NCBI RefSeq assembly: GCF_003387475.1
Contig: NZ_QUNO01000002.1
Span: 124,001 to 188,000 of the forward strand
Source: Kutzneria buriramensis
GTDB taxonomy: Bacteria > Actinomycetota > Actinomycetes > Mycobacteriales > Pseudonocardiaceae
DNA: 64,000 nucleotides
Direction of reading: 5' to 3'
The position numbers and the translations under genes are program-made. The notes beneath the pieces were generated by a model. The model had not been told where the DNA came from. It did no database searches and saw only the letters and a list, made by a program, of their open reading frames with translations. Each line of letters begins with the position of its first letter. The stretch's first letter is position 1. Positions 19,310 to 28,022 of the stretch are shown one piece after another.

Positions 19310-20151
19310 CAATCGTCGACATCGGTCTTCCTCGCCGGCTCATCGAGTTCACTGTGGACGGTGAGCAGATCACTGTGCCCGAGGGTGCCACCATTCTCAG
19401 CGCCTGCAAGGACATTCCCACCTTGTGCTATGGCGACACCCTGGAACCCGCCAACGCCTGCCGAGTGTGCATGGTCGAGGTGGAAGGCTCCCGCACCTTG
19501 GTGCCGTCCTGCTCCCGCAAGGTCGAGCCCGGCATGGTCGTGCGAACCGACACCGAACGCACCCGCCACAGCCGGCGCATGGTGTTGGAACTCCTCGGCT
19601 CCGCCACCGATCTCTCCACCACACCCCGGGTGTCCGAGTGGATGGCCGAGGTCGGCGCCGACCCCTCCCGCTTCGGCCCCGACGCCGCCACCGTTTCCCA
19701 ACCCGCTCTCGTCGACAACCCGCTCTACGTCCGCGACTACTCGAAGTGCATCCTCTGCTACAAGTGCGTCGACGCCTGCGGCGACCAGTGGCAGAACTCC
19801 TTCGCCATCGCCGTAGCCGGTCGCGGGTTCGACGCCCACATCTCCACCGAGTTCTCCGCCCCGTTGCCCGACAGCGCCTGCGTCTACTGCGGCAACTGCA
19901 TCGAGGTCTGCCCGACCGGCGCCCTCAGCTTCCGTCGCGAGTTCGACAAACGCGCCGACGGCACCTGGGACGAGTCCGCCCAGACCGCCACCACCACCGT
20001 CTGCACGTTCTGCGGCGTCGGCTGCAACCTCACGCTTCACGTGCAGGACAACGAGATCGTCAAGGTCACCTCTCCCCACGACAGCACCGTGACCCACGGC
20101 AACCTCTGCATCAAGGGCCGCTTCGGCTGGCAACACGTCCAGAACACCTGA
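19306..20151 (+). CDS. Formate dehydrogenase Fe-S subunit carrying the detached N-terminus of the catalytic subunit
   Basis: The 281-residue protein has, in order, a [2Fe-2S] NuoG-type domain (C41-x10-C52-x2-C55-x13-C69), a His-Cys region, two ferredoxin-type [4Fe-4S] motifs (CILCYKCVDAC at 148-158 and CVYCGNCIEVCP at 192-203) and finally the [4Fe-4S] motif C233-x2-C236-x3-C240...C268 with CIKGRFGW. This last motif normally belongs to the MGD-binding polypeptide, where it touches the pterin. The protein therefore equals the N-terminal third of a standard FdsA. It ends at GWQHVQNT, just where the 639-residue protein takes up. The GTG start overlaps the preceding TGA. Confidence 0.85.
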
Positions 20152-20153
20152 GC

Positions 20154-20193
20154 GGCTGGCGGTAGCCGCCGACAACCGCGACTACCGCCAGCC
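20154..20193. terminator. Hairpin terminator after the formate dehydrogenase operon
   Basis: A perfect 12-bp inverted repeat (20154-20165 with 20182-20193) with a 16-base loop follows three bases after the stop and precedes a convergent gene. It is probably bidirectional. Confidence 0.7.
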
Positions 20194-20211
20194 CACCCCC
20201 TGGAACAACCC

Positions 20212-20742
20212 CTACGCGACCGCCACCGCGCTCACTTTCCGACCGCGCCGCCAAGCGATCACCAGAAACGCCACCAGCGCGAAGAACGGGATGGCGCACA
20301 CGACCCAGCTCAACGCGAGCGGCGGACCGGGCTGGCTCAGGACGCTGACCGGCGCGGTCCCCTCGCCGTGCCCCTGCGGCCCGTCGATGGCGAAGGTGAA
20401 CTTCCAGTCGCCCTCGGTCTGCAGGGCGAACACGTCCAGGCCCCACACGTCCCGCTTGCGCGGGTGCCGCGCCAGCGGCGCGGGGTGGTAATGGGCCCCG
20501 GACGGGAGGGTCCGAACCAAGGTGCCGGATTTGTCCTCGATACCCCCGTCCGGTATGAAGGTGAAGTCCAACGACTGCATCGCCCGCACCGGCCACGTGG
20601 AGAACCCGACGGTGACGCCGTAAGGTCCGACCTGCACCCGCTCGGTGTGCACGATGTCGACGGGCTCGTACGCCATCGCGGGCGCCGCGGTGCCGATGGA
20701 CAATCCCAGCACCGCCAACACAACCAGCAAACGCCGGATCAT
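20212..20742 (-). CDS. Secreted, membrane-anchored protein of unknown function
   Basis: The 176-residue protein has a signal peptide (MIRRLLVVLAVLGLSIGTAAPAMA), an extracellular beta-rich domain of about 115 residues with HYHPAPLARHP and a DWKFTFAIDGPQG segment, one C-terminal transmembrane helix (about 142-164) and a basic tail. The domain looks like the small FixH/YtkA-type immunoglobulin-like folds found near copper or membrane-protein assembly genes, but the resemblance is weak. Its ATG overlaps the stop of the upstream gene by four bases, and three co-directional genes form one operon. Function unknown; an accessory role for the polytopic neighbour is an inference. Confidence 0.65.
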   Translation of the reverse strand: MIRRLLVVLAVLGLSIGTAAPAMAYEPVDIVHTERVQVGPYGVTVGFSTWPVRAMQSLDFTFIPDGGIEDKSGTLVRTLPSGAHYHPAPLARHPRKRDVWGLDVFALQTEGDWKFTFAIDGPQGHGEGTAPVSVLSQPGPPLALSWVVCAIPFFALVAFLVIAWRRGRKVSAVAVA

Positions 20743-21776
20743 GCCGCCACCTTCTCCCGAACGCGCAGGATGACACCGAACCGTGCGCCGAGATAGCCGC
20801 CCAGCATGCCGAACAGCCCGCCGGCTATGGCCGTCGCGACCAGCACCGAAAGCGTGGACGGCCCGGCGAAATGCAGCCACGACTGTTGCAGCTGGAAGGT
20901 GACACCGAGGATGAGGCCGGCGATGCCGACGGCGATCACCGGCCCGCGCTTGATCAGCAGCTCGATCACCGCCGCCGCCAGCAGTCCGGCCAGCGGGATG
21001 CCGGCGGGAATGTACGGCGACTCGTCGCCGAGCCCGTCCCGCAGCGGCAACCCCACCGCCCCGGCGTACGTCTCCGCCGCCCACGGCGTGAACAGCCACA
21101 GGATCCCTTGCATGACAAGCAACACCGCCGCGGTCAGCGCCGCCGCGCCGGGCCGGTCGATCGCCACCCGGGTGACCACCAGCAGCAGCACGATGATCCA
21201 CGCCGTGGCCACCACCACCGGGTTGAACGGCAGCGGCAGGCCCTGGAAAGCGTTGGCGGTGATGGGGAAGAACGTCATCAGCACCGGGACGCTGATGGCC
21301 ATCGCGATGCGGCCCCACCGCTGCTCCCGCGAGGCCGCGGCGATGATCACGGCGCCGATCATGGTGATCGAGACGGTGGTGAACAGCGCGACGTGCGGCG
21401 GCGAGTTCAGCACGGCGTCGAAGCCGTAGACCGTGTGCCACCACAGGTCGATCAGACCGTACAGCAGGAACATCGCGGCGCCGACGCCGGTGACGAGATA
21501 GCCCAGCGGCGCGGTGAAGCGGCCGCCGAACACCCGGATCGGCACACCGCCGTCGGTGGGGTCGGGCGTCTCGCCGCGGCGCTGCGCGGCCGTCACGGCG
21601 AGCACGGCGACCAGGCTGGCGATGCCCGCGATGGCACTGCCGGCGTAGATGAACAGGTGTGGCAGCGTGAAGAACGTGTCGGGTCCCACGTCGATGTGCC
21701 ACTGCACGTCCCACGAGGTGCCGATCAGCGATATCCCAGTGCCCACCAACACGAATCCCGCCGCAACGGGTCTCAT
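20739..21776 (-). CDS. Polytopic membrane protein of unknown function
   Basis: The 345-residue protein has about nine to ten hydrophobic helices and short loops. Potential metal-binding histidines occur at predicted helix edges (QWHIDVGPDTFFTLPHL near residues 25-42, LWWHTVYG near 112, PPHVAL near 127). The pattern recalls integral membrane proteins linked to copper handling or oxidase assembly, but I recognise no defined family. It is the middle gene of a three-gene operon whose outer genes encode secreted domains, and it overlaps the downstream gene by ATGA. The operon is divergent from a two-component system that may regulate it. Confidence 0.65.
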   Translation of the reverse strand: MRPVAAGFVLVGTGISLIGTSWDVQWHIDVGPDTFFTLPHLFIYAGSAIAGIASLVAVLAVTAAQRRGETPDPTDGGVPIRVFGGRFTAPLGYLVTGVGAAMFLLYGLIDLWWHTVYGFDAVLNSPPHVALFTTVSITMIGAVIIAAASREQRWGRIAMAISVPVLMTFFPITANAFQGLPLPFNPVVVATAWIIVLLLVVTRVAIDRPGAAALTAAVLLVMQGILWLFTPWAAETYAGAVGLPLRDGLGDESPYIPAGIPLAGLLAAAVIELLIKRGPVIAVGIAGLILGVTFQLQQSWLHFAGPSTLSVLVATAIAGGLFGMLGGYLGARFGVILRVREKVAA

Positions 21777-21786
21777 TGCCGCCCCC

Positions 21787-23475
21787 TCATCCGGTCACCG
21801 TCACCGGTGACACATGGTCGTCCACTCCGGACGAATCCTTGACAGTCGTGACGATCTCCCACTGGCCCGGCATCATCAGCGGCAGGCCGGTGACCCGGAA
21901 CTTGCCGGGATCCGTTGCCACAGCGGGAACCTCCCCGGACGCGTAACCGGTCGTCGGCATCACCGCCTGCACGGTCACCGTCGCCCCGGCCGACGGCGTC
22001 ACGTCCAGCTCCACGGTCCCGGTGTCCACCAGCCGCGCGGTCACCACATGCTTGCCGGACCCGACCACAGGCGCCGCAGCGACGTGCACGGTCAGTGGGA
22101 TCGTCTCAACACGATAGCTTCGCTCCACCTGGATCCACGCCTGATAGTCCCCGGGCAGCGGGAAGGTGTATGTGAAGGCCACATCGGGTCCGTACGCGGC
22201 AACGGTTTCGTCCGGCGCGCTGTCCCCGTTCACGGGCATCAGCCCCGACATCGACCCGGCGGCCATCGCCATGCCCGTCATGTCGCCGCCCATCGAATGC
22301 GCATGCACCCACACCGGCGCGGCCTGCGCCCCACCCGCCCCGAGGGGCCCGACGGCGATCAGGTGACCGAGCATTCCCAGCCACGGTTGGAGATCCGCTG
22401 CACTACCGACGTGCGCCACGATCGTCCCCGGCTGCCCGGCGGTGAAATCCGGCACGGTCACGTGCACATCCGACGGCGGAACCTCAGTACCACCAACAGA
22501 ATCCCCGACAGCGTCGATCCCTGTCGACGACCGGACCAACTGCACGCCACCGCCGATCCGTGCCAGCTCGGCCGAAACGGCATAGTGCCCGGCGGCCGGC
22601 AACGTCAGCGGGAACGAGAAAACCCCTGGCGCGACACGGATCGGGTGCAGGTGCCACATCTGCCCCGACGGCCCGATGACGATCAGATGGATCAACGCGC
22701 TGTCGTGCGCTATCAGGTCGTCCACCGGCCGCCCGGTCGCGCCGTCGGTCAATGCCAAGGCGACATCCACGGTGCGTTGCGTGGCAACGGAAGTCGGCGC
22801 CAGCGACATGTTCGCCGGCTGCCGGGAGTAGTCCCCGACCAAGGGCTGCGACAGCTTGTACTGATCGCTGGTGTTGGCCGAGTCCGCGTCCACCTGCGTC
22901 CCCGGCTGCGGCGGCAACGGCAGGGTCGTCGACAGCACGGCCCCGGTGATCGCCACCGCGATCCCGGCGACCGCCCCGCTGACCGGGATCATCGCCCACC
23001 AGCTCCGCCGCGACCGCGTGGCGACGACGATCGCCGCCAACACGCACACACCGGCGACCAGAAAGCCCAGGTAGACGGCCTGCTCCGGGGGGCTGATCGG
23101 CTGCGCCGACACCACGAACGGGATGCGCGCGACCCGCTGCCCGTCGTCGACGGCCAGCTCCCACCGGCCCGTGGCGTCCACCCGCAGGTCCCCGCCGTAC
23201 GACCCCGGGCGTGCACCGAGCGTCACCGATGAGGTAGCCGAAGTGCCGGGACCGGAGACCGACAGCCGTAGTGTTCCCGCAGGTGAACCGGCATGGGTGA
23301 GCACGTCCACGTGCAGCGGCCCGGGTACCCCGGTGACCCGGCGCAACGTCACGGTCAGTTCGCGGGAACCGAGCGTCTGGGCCACGTGTACGTCACCGCC
23401 CGCTGACGCGGTGTCCGCGTACGCCGGCGCGACCAGCAGCAGCCCGAGCAGCAGGGCGAGGACGGTGGCTTTCAT
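21787..23475 (-). CDS. Large secreted YtkA/FixH-like multidomain protein
   Basis: The 562-residue protein has a signal peptide (MKATVLALLLGLLLVAPAYA), a beta-rich domain, two transmembrane segments (about 120-142 and 152-178), then a long extracellular part. That part contains immunoglobulin-like YtkA-type domains with His/Met-rich stretches (MWHLHPIRV near 271; VHAHSMGGDMTGMAMAAGSM near 385-405), which suggest metal (copper-like) binding. The C-terminal domain ends in VTVTG. The ATG at 23475 fits the signal peptide; the much longer frame upstream runs into the opposite-strand kinase gene and is not used. It is the first gene of the operon and divergent from the sensor kinase. Confidence 0.7.
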   Translation of the reverse strand: MKATVLALLLGLLLVAPAYADTASAGGDVHVAQTLGSRELTVTLRRVTGVPGPLHVDVLTHAGSPAGTLRLSVSGPGTSATSSVTLGARPGSYGGDLRVDATGRWELAVDDGQRVARIPFVVSAQPISPPEQAVYLGFLVAGVCVLAAIVVATRSRRSWWAMIPVSGAVAGIAVAITGAVLSTTLPLPPQPGTQVDADSANTSDQYKLSQPLVGDYSRQPANMSLAPTSVATQRTVDVALALTDGATGRPVDDLIAHDSALIHLIVIGPSGQMWHLHPIRVAPGVFSFPLTLPAAGHYAVSAELARIGGGVQLVRSSTGIDAVGDSVGGTEVPPSDVHVTVPDFTAGQPGTIVAHVGSAADLQPWLGMLGHLIAVGPLGAGGAQAAPVWVHAHSMGGDMTGMAMAAGSMSGLMPVNGDSAPDETVAAYGPDVAFTYTFPLPGDYQAWIQVERSYRVETIPLTVHVAAAPVVGSGKHVVTARLVDTGTVELDVTPSAGATVTVQAVMPTTGYASGEVPAVATDPGKFRVTGLPLMMPGQWEIVTTVKDSSGVDDHVSPVTVTG

Positions 23476-23604
23476 CGTGGCCAACCGTAGGAACTCCGAA
23501 TGCCCCCGGTAACCACGGTCGCGGGGGATGATTGTCCCCCTGGGGAGGGATTCGACGTCAGGGGTGACTGCCGCATGATCGGTGCCGGAGTCAGGGGAGG
23601 GCAG

Positions 23605-24747
23605 GTGCGAGTGACCGTGCGCGGCGTGCTGGTGCGGCAGTCGCTGCTGGTCAGCATCCTGTGCGTGATCGTCGACGTGTGCCTGGCGCTGTACGAGGGC
23701 TGCACCCTGAGCACCGCGTCGCAGATCGTGGCCCTGGTCGCGATCATCGGCGTGGACCTGTGGCTGGCCGGCCCCGCGCGGCTGTCCGGGCTGGTCTCCG
23801 TGGCGCACGGCCTGGTCCGGATCCTGAGCGTGGTGACGATCTCGCCGTACGCGGCGGGCAACACCGCCGGCCTGATGATCGCCGGCTACCGGGCGGGCGC
23901 GTGGCTGCGCGGCTGGTCGGCCTGGCTCACGATGATCGCCACCACGATCTGCCTCGGGCTGGCCCGCGTGCTGGTCTTCGGGGTCGTCAACTGGCAGCTG
24001 CTGGCGATCCAGATGGTCGAGTTCGGGCTGCTGCCGTGGCTGGTCGGCCGCTACACGACGACCCGGCGCGCCTACCTCACCGAGCTGGAGCAGCGCGCCG
24101 AGCAGGAGCGCCGCGACGCCCACGAGGCGGTGGCCAAGGCCGTGGCCGAGGAGCGCGGCGCCATCGCCCGCGACCTGCACGACGTCATCGCGCACCACGT
24201 CAGCGCGATCAACGTGCACGCGGGCGCGGCGCGGCTGATCATCGGCGGGGAGAACGCCAAGGTCGGCGCCTCGGTGACGGCGGTGGAGAGCGCCGCCCGC
24301 TCGGCCATGGTCGAGCTCCGGCACCTGCTGGACCTCCTGCACGGCAACAGGGCTGACGGCGTGCGGCAGCCGGGCCTGGACAACATCGACGAGCTGTTCG
24401 ACGGCGTCCGCGCGGCCGGCCTCCAGGCGGAGCTCACCACCACGGGCCGCGCCCGCGAACTGCCGGAATCCCTGGACATCGCGCTGTACCGGATCGCGCA
24501 GGAGATGCTCACCAACGCCTTGCGGCACGGCGACGGCACGGACGTCACCGTGACCCTCGACTACGGCGACACCTCGCTGGTGCTGTCGGCCAGTAACCCG
24601 ATGCGTCCGGACGCCCGGCTGGCCGACGGCCCGCACCGCGGCCTGACGGGCATCGCCAACCGCGCCACGCTGTTCCGGGGCCTGGCCAGCAGCGGACCCG
24701 AGCCGGACGGCCGCACTTGGCGCACGTCGGTGGTGTTCCCGCTGTGA
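23605..24747 (+). CDS. Two-component sensor histidine kinase (NarL/DesK type)
   Basis: The 380-residue protein has four to five N-terminal transmembrane segments (about 11-31, 39-56, 63-97, 105-128 and 132-147), a short coiled coil (157-182), a HisKA_3 dimerisation box ERGAIARDLHDVIAHHVSAI with phospho-acceptor H192, and a HATPase domain with NALRHGDG and GLTGIANRA. It has no large extracellular loop, so it probably senses a membrane signal. GTG 23605 follows GGGGAGG; GTG 23611 is an alternative. It lies divergent from the metal-type operon. Its stop would originally have overlapped the response regulator start, but three tandem 77-bp repeats now separate them. Confidence 0.82.
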   Translation: MRVTVRGVLVRQSLLVSILCVIVDVCLALYEGCTLSTASQIVALVAIIGVDLWLAGPARLSGLVSVAHGLVRILSVVTISPYAAGNTAGLMIAGYRAGAWLRGWSAWLTMIATTICLGLARVLVFGVVNWQLLAIQMVEFGLLPWLVGRYTTTRRAYLTELEQRAEQERRDAHEAVAKAVAEERGAIARDLHDVIAHHVSAINVHAGAARLIIGGENAKVGASVTAVESAARSAMVELRHLLDLLHGNRADGVRQPGLDNIDELFDGVRAAGLQAELTTTGRARELPESLDIALYRIAQEMLTNALRHGDGTDVTVTLDYGDTSLVLSASNPMRPDARLADGPHRGLTGIANRATLFRGLASSGPEPDGRTWRTSVVFPL

Positions 24748-24975
24748 CCGAGCTTGCGAGGGCGCCATTGGGCACAGAGGCCTGGGTCGCAGACGCGCCG
24801 GGCGCCAGCGAGGGGGGACTGTGACCGAGCTTGCGAGGGCGCCATTGGGCACAGAGGCCTGGGTCGCAGACCCGCCGGGCGCCAGCGAGGGGGGACTGTG
24901 ACCGAGCTTGCGAGGGCGCCATTGGGCACAGAGGCCTGGGTCGCAGACCCGCCGAGCGCCAGCGAGGGGGGACTG
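24745..24975 (+). repeat. Three tandem 77-bp repeats, each a 26-aa micro-ORF
   Basis: Three near-identical 77-bp units (24745-24821, 24822-24898, 24899-24975) differ at only two positions. Read from the GTG one base before each unit, each encodes MTELARAPLGTEAWVADAPG then ASEGGL (A/P variation) and stops at a TGA that overlaps the next GTG. The end of each unit (GAGGGGGGA) acts as a ribosome binding site for the next frame. The array thus forms a chain of coupled micro-ORFs from the kinase stop to the regulator start. It is related to the single unit at 10010-10090. Confidence 0.8.
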
Positions 24976-25631
24976 TGACCGTTGAGGTGCTGCTGGCCGA
25001 CGACCACGCCATGTTCCGCTCCGGCATGCGCGCGATTCTGGACACCCAGGACGAGTTCTGTTGCGTGGCCGAGGTCGGCGACGGCAGCGCGGCCGTCGCC
25101 GAGACGCAGCGGCTGCGCCCGGACGTGGCCGTGCTGGACGTGCGGATGCCGAAGATGGACGGGCTCGCTGCCACCGAGGCGATCCTCGCCTCGCCCGGCA
25201 ACCGCACCAAGGTGATCGTGCTGACCACCTACGACCACGACGAATACGTCTATCGCGCGCTGCACGCGGGGGCCAGCGGCTTCCTGCTGAAGAGCCTGCC
25301 GCCGGAGGAGTTGATCACCGCGGTGCGGGTCGCGGCGCGTGGCGACGCGCTGATCGACCCGTCGGTGACGCAGCGGCTGATCTCCCGCTTCGCCACGGCC
25401 GTCGCGCCGCCGGTGGAGCCGCCGGGCATCGCCCAGCTGACGCCGCGCGAGCGCGAGGTGTTGCAACTGGTCGCGGAGGCGTTCAGCAACGCGGAGATCG
25501 CGGCGACGCTGCACGTGGGGGAGGAGACCGTGAAGACGCACGTGTCGCGGATCCTGTCCAAGCTGGGACTTCGGGACCGCGTGCACGCGGTGGTGTACGC
25601 GCACCTGAATGGGCTTGTGCGGGCTCAATAG
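24975..25631 (+). CDS. NarL/FixJ-type response regulator
   Basis: The 218-residue protein has a receiver domain (acidic pair D9-D10, phospho-acceptor D55 in VLDVRMP, switch Thr in LTTY, Lys in LLKSLPPE) and a C-terminal LuxR HTH (LTPREREVLQLVAEAFSNAEIAATLHVGEETVKTHVSRILSKLGL). It is the partner of the upstream kinase. The GTG start overlaps the last micro-ORF TGA, and GAGGGGGGA is the ribosome site, so its translation may depend on reading through the repeat array. Likely targets are the divergent secreted/membrane operon (inference). Confidence 0.87.
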   Translation: MTVEVLLADDHAMFRSGMRAILDTQDEFCCVAEVGDGSAAVAETQRLRPDVAVLDVRMPKMDGLAATEAILASPGNRTKVIVLTTYDHDEYVYRALHAGASGFLLKSLPPEELITAVRVAARGDALIDPSVTQRLISRFATAVAPPVEPPGIAQLTPREREVLQLVAEAFSNAEIAATLHVGEETVKTHVSRILSKLGLRDRVHAVVYAHLNGLVRAQ

Positions 25632-25640
25632 CCTGAACGG

Positions 25641-26210
25641 ATGCGTGCTGAAGCCGGCCAGGTGCTGCACTTCTCCGAAGACCCGACGATCACCGTCTTC
25701 GAGCCCCACATCGCGCGAACCGCCAAGCAGCGCGAGGCGTACGTCTGGGCGGTGGACGCTCAACGCTCGCCCGACTACTGGTTCCCGCGGCAGTGTCCGC
25801 GGGCGATGGCCTGGGTGCAGGAGTCCACGACGGAGGACGACCGCGAGCGGATCATCGGCGACGGTGACCGTGTGCACGCGGTCGAATACGGTTGGCTGGA
25901 GGCCATGCGCACGGTCGAGCTGTACGCGTACCGGCTGCCGGCAGCGGATTTCCACGACTTCGAGGGCCAGTGCCACGTCGCCACGACCATCGTCCGGCCG
26001 CTCGGGCCGGCGGAGCGGGTCGGCGACCTGTTCGCGTTGCACGAAGAGGCGAACATCCAGCTCAGGGTGCTGCCGAACCTCTGGCCGTTCTGGGACCGGG
26101 TGATCACCAGCTCGCTGGCGTTCAGCGGCATCAGGCTGCGCAACGCGTGCCCGCCCGTGCAAGGCCGCCCGGTTATCCAGTCAGAAACCGGATCCATCCG
26201 GTCGACATGA
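25641..26210 (+). CDS. DUF6886 family protein
   Basis: The 189-residue protein begins with LHFSEDPTITVFEPHIARTA and continues AYVWAVDAQRSPDYWFPRQCPRAMAW, the signature opening of the DUF6886 family, in which a conserved His, acidic residues and a WFPR-C-PR motif recur. Biochemical function is unknown. The family is soluble and cytosolic with no signal peptide. The C-terminal 30 residues after FSGIRLRN look unlike the family and may be a poorly conserved tail. It starts 9 bases after the response regulator but has no clear ribosome site, so its start is less certain. Confidence 0.7.
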   Translation: MRAEAGQVLHFSEDPTITVFEPHIARTAKQREAYVWAVDAQRSPDYWFPRQCPRAMAWVQESTTEDDRERIIGDGDRVHAVEYGWLEAMRTVELYAYRLPAADFHDFEGQCHVATTIVRPLGPAERVGDLFALHEEANIQLRVLPNLWPFWDRVITSSLAFSGIRLRNACPPVQGRPVIQSETGSIRST

Positions 26211-26278
26211 CAGGCCGTTGAGCACACCATCGCTAGCATCCCGGACAGACCGGGTCCGGCGAGACAAGGAGGCGTTCG

Positions 26279-27205
26279 ATGCGCCGCGTGGTGTTCCTGG
26301 TGCAACCGCAGGTGTACCTGCTCGACCTGGCGGGGCCCGCCGAGGTGTTCCACACCGCGCGCGACTTCGGACTCCCGTACGAACTGTCCTATGTGGCCGA
26401 CGAGCCCGAGATCATCACCGCCGAGCTGCTGCCGGTGCGGTGCGCGACGACGTGGCCGGCGTTGGGGGCCAACGACATCATCATCGTGCCGGGCAAGCAG
26501 TGCGCCACCCTCGAGGACGTCAACCCGAGCGAGCGGGCGCTGTCGATGCTGCGCGCGCACCACCGGCAGGGCGGCATGGTCGTCAGCGTCTGCGCCGCGA
26601 CCGAGGCGCTCGGGCGGGCCGGGCTGCTCGACGGCCGGCGCTGCGCGACCCACCACCAGCTCCAGGACGAGCTCGCCGCGCGCTACCCGGCGGCCGAGGT
26701 CGTGCGGGACGTCCTGTACACAGTGGACGGAAATCTGGCCACGTCTGCCGGGATCGCCAGCGGCATCGACCTGACCCTGCACCTGATCGCCACCTGGCAT
26801 GGTCCGACGACGGCCGGCCGGATCGCGCGGGCGCTGGTCGTCTACGCGCGGCGCAACGGCAGCGACGAGCAGGTCAGCGCCCTGCTGCGGCACCGCAGCC
26901 ACCTGTCCGACCTGGTGCACCGGCTCCAGGACGTGATCGACGAGCGGTACACCGAGCCGCTGCGGCTGGCCGAGCTGAGCCGGAAGTTCGGATGCAGCGA
27001 GCGCACCATCACCCGACGTTTCCGCGACGCCACCGGCCTCACGCCGCTGCGCTACCAGCAGGCGCTGCGGCTGGAGCGCGCCGAGCACCTCATCGCCAGC
27101 GGGACGACCGTGGAGGCGGCGGCGCGGGCCGTCGGCTTCTCGGACTCCCGGACGCTGCGGGCCCTGCGCGCCGCCGGCCGCACCGCCGCCGCGGTGGCGT
27201 CCTAG
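26279..27205 (+). CDS. GlxA-type AraC regulator with DJ-1/PfpI domain
   Basis: The 308-residue protein has an N-terminal DJ-1/PfpI-like domain (about 1-175) with LLDLAGPAEVFHTA and the nucleophile-elbow region VVSVCAATEALGRAGLLDGRR. Its C-terminal AraC double HTH (about 208-300) contains RTITRRFRDATGLTPLRYQQALRLERA. Such proteins are transcriptional activators whose DJ-1 domain senses an unknown ligand; the cysteine is kept. The ATG has AAGGAGG nine bases upstream. Its TAG overlaps the TAG of the convergent SDR gene by two bases. Confidence 0.85.
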   Translation: MRRVVFLVQPQVYLLDLAGPAEVFHTARDFGLPYELSYVADEPEIITAELLPVRCATTWPALGANDIIIVPGKQCATLEDVNPSERALSMLRAHHRQGGMVVSVCAATEALGRAGLLDGRRCATHHQLQDELAARYPAAEVVRDVLYTVDGNLATSAGIASGIDLTLHLIATWHGPTTAGRIARALVVYARRNGSDEQVSALLRHRSHLSDLVHRLQDVIDERYTEPLRLAELSRKFGCSERTITRRFRDATGLTPLRYQQALRLERAEHLIASGTTVEAAARAVGFSDSRTLRALRAAGRTAAAVAS

Positions 27206-27972
27206 CGGCGCAGGGTCGTGAACACCGGGGCTCCGGACGGCGCCCCGGTCGCGCCGCCGTCGACGACGATCTCCGTGCCCTGGATGGCGGAGGCGTCGTT
27301 CGACGCGAGGAACAGCACGGCGGCGGCGACCTCCGCCGCGTCGGCGAAGCGTTGCAGCGGCACGGTGGACTCGGCCCAGGTGTTCATGCGCTTGAGGGCC
27401 TCGTCGTCGCCCCAGATCGGGGTGTTGGTGCCGCCCGGGGTCACCTGGTTCACGCGGATCCGGCGTGGTGACAGCTCGGCGGCCAGCACGCGGGTCATCG
27501 CCCGTACGGCGGCCTTGGTGGCGGCGTAGGCGGACATCCCGGGTGCGCCCATCACGGCGTGCACCGAGCCGTTGAGGATGATCGAGGCATTCTCGCGCAG
27601 GTGCGGGAGGGCGGCCTGGACCGTGAGGAAGACGCCGGTCAGGTTGATGTCGACGATGCGGCGGAAGTCGTTGGGGTCGGTCCTGCCCAGTGGCGTCCGG
27701 CCGGAGATGCCGGCGTTGGCGAAGACGATGTCGATGCCGTCGAGACGGTCGGCCGCCTCGGCGAACGCGGCGGCGAGTTGGTTCTCGTCGGCGGCGTCGG
27801 CGGTCAGGGCGATCGCCGCGTCGCCGAGTTCCTTGGCGGCCAGGTCGAGCGTGTCGCGGTTGCGGCCGGTGATCGCCACGCGCGCGCCCTCGTTGACGAA
27901 GGCCCGGGCGGTGGCCAGGCCGATGCCGCTGTTGCCGCCCGTGATCACCGCGGTCCTGCCGGCGAGCTTCAT
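27202..27972 (-). CDS. Short-chain dehydrogenase/reductase
   Basis: The 256-residue classical SDR has the cofactor motif TGGNSGIG (11-18), NAG at 86-88, and the catalytic Ser136, Tyr149 and Lys153 (YAATK). ITGRNRD after the second strand suggests NADP preference. No substrate can be deduced. It is divergent from the HxlR regulator with only 50 bases between the starts, the usual arrangement for an HxlR-controlled oxidoreductase. Confidence 0.85.
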   Translation of the reverse strand: MKLAGRTAVITGGNSGIGLATARAFVNEGARVAITGRNRDTLDLAAKELGDAAIALTADAADENQLAAAFAEAADRLDGIDIVFANAGISGRTPLGRTDPNDFRRIVDINLTGVFLTVQAALPHLRENASIILNGSVHAVMGAPGMSAYAATKAAVRAMTRVLAAELSPRRIRVNQVTPGGTNTPIWGDDEALKRMNTWAESTVPLQRFADAAEVAAAVLFLASNDASAIQGTEIVVDGGATGAPSGAPVFTTLRR

Positions 27973-28022
27973 CTGCGTCCTCCAGCTAAGTCCTGTAATG
28001 AAACTCAGCGTACACTGGTGGC

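Noticed and set aside
24745-24975. Possible CRISPR array
   Set aside because: The 77-bp units are directly adjacent with no spacers, and each is an open micro-frame; no cas genes are nearby.
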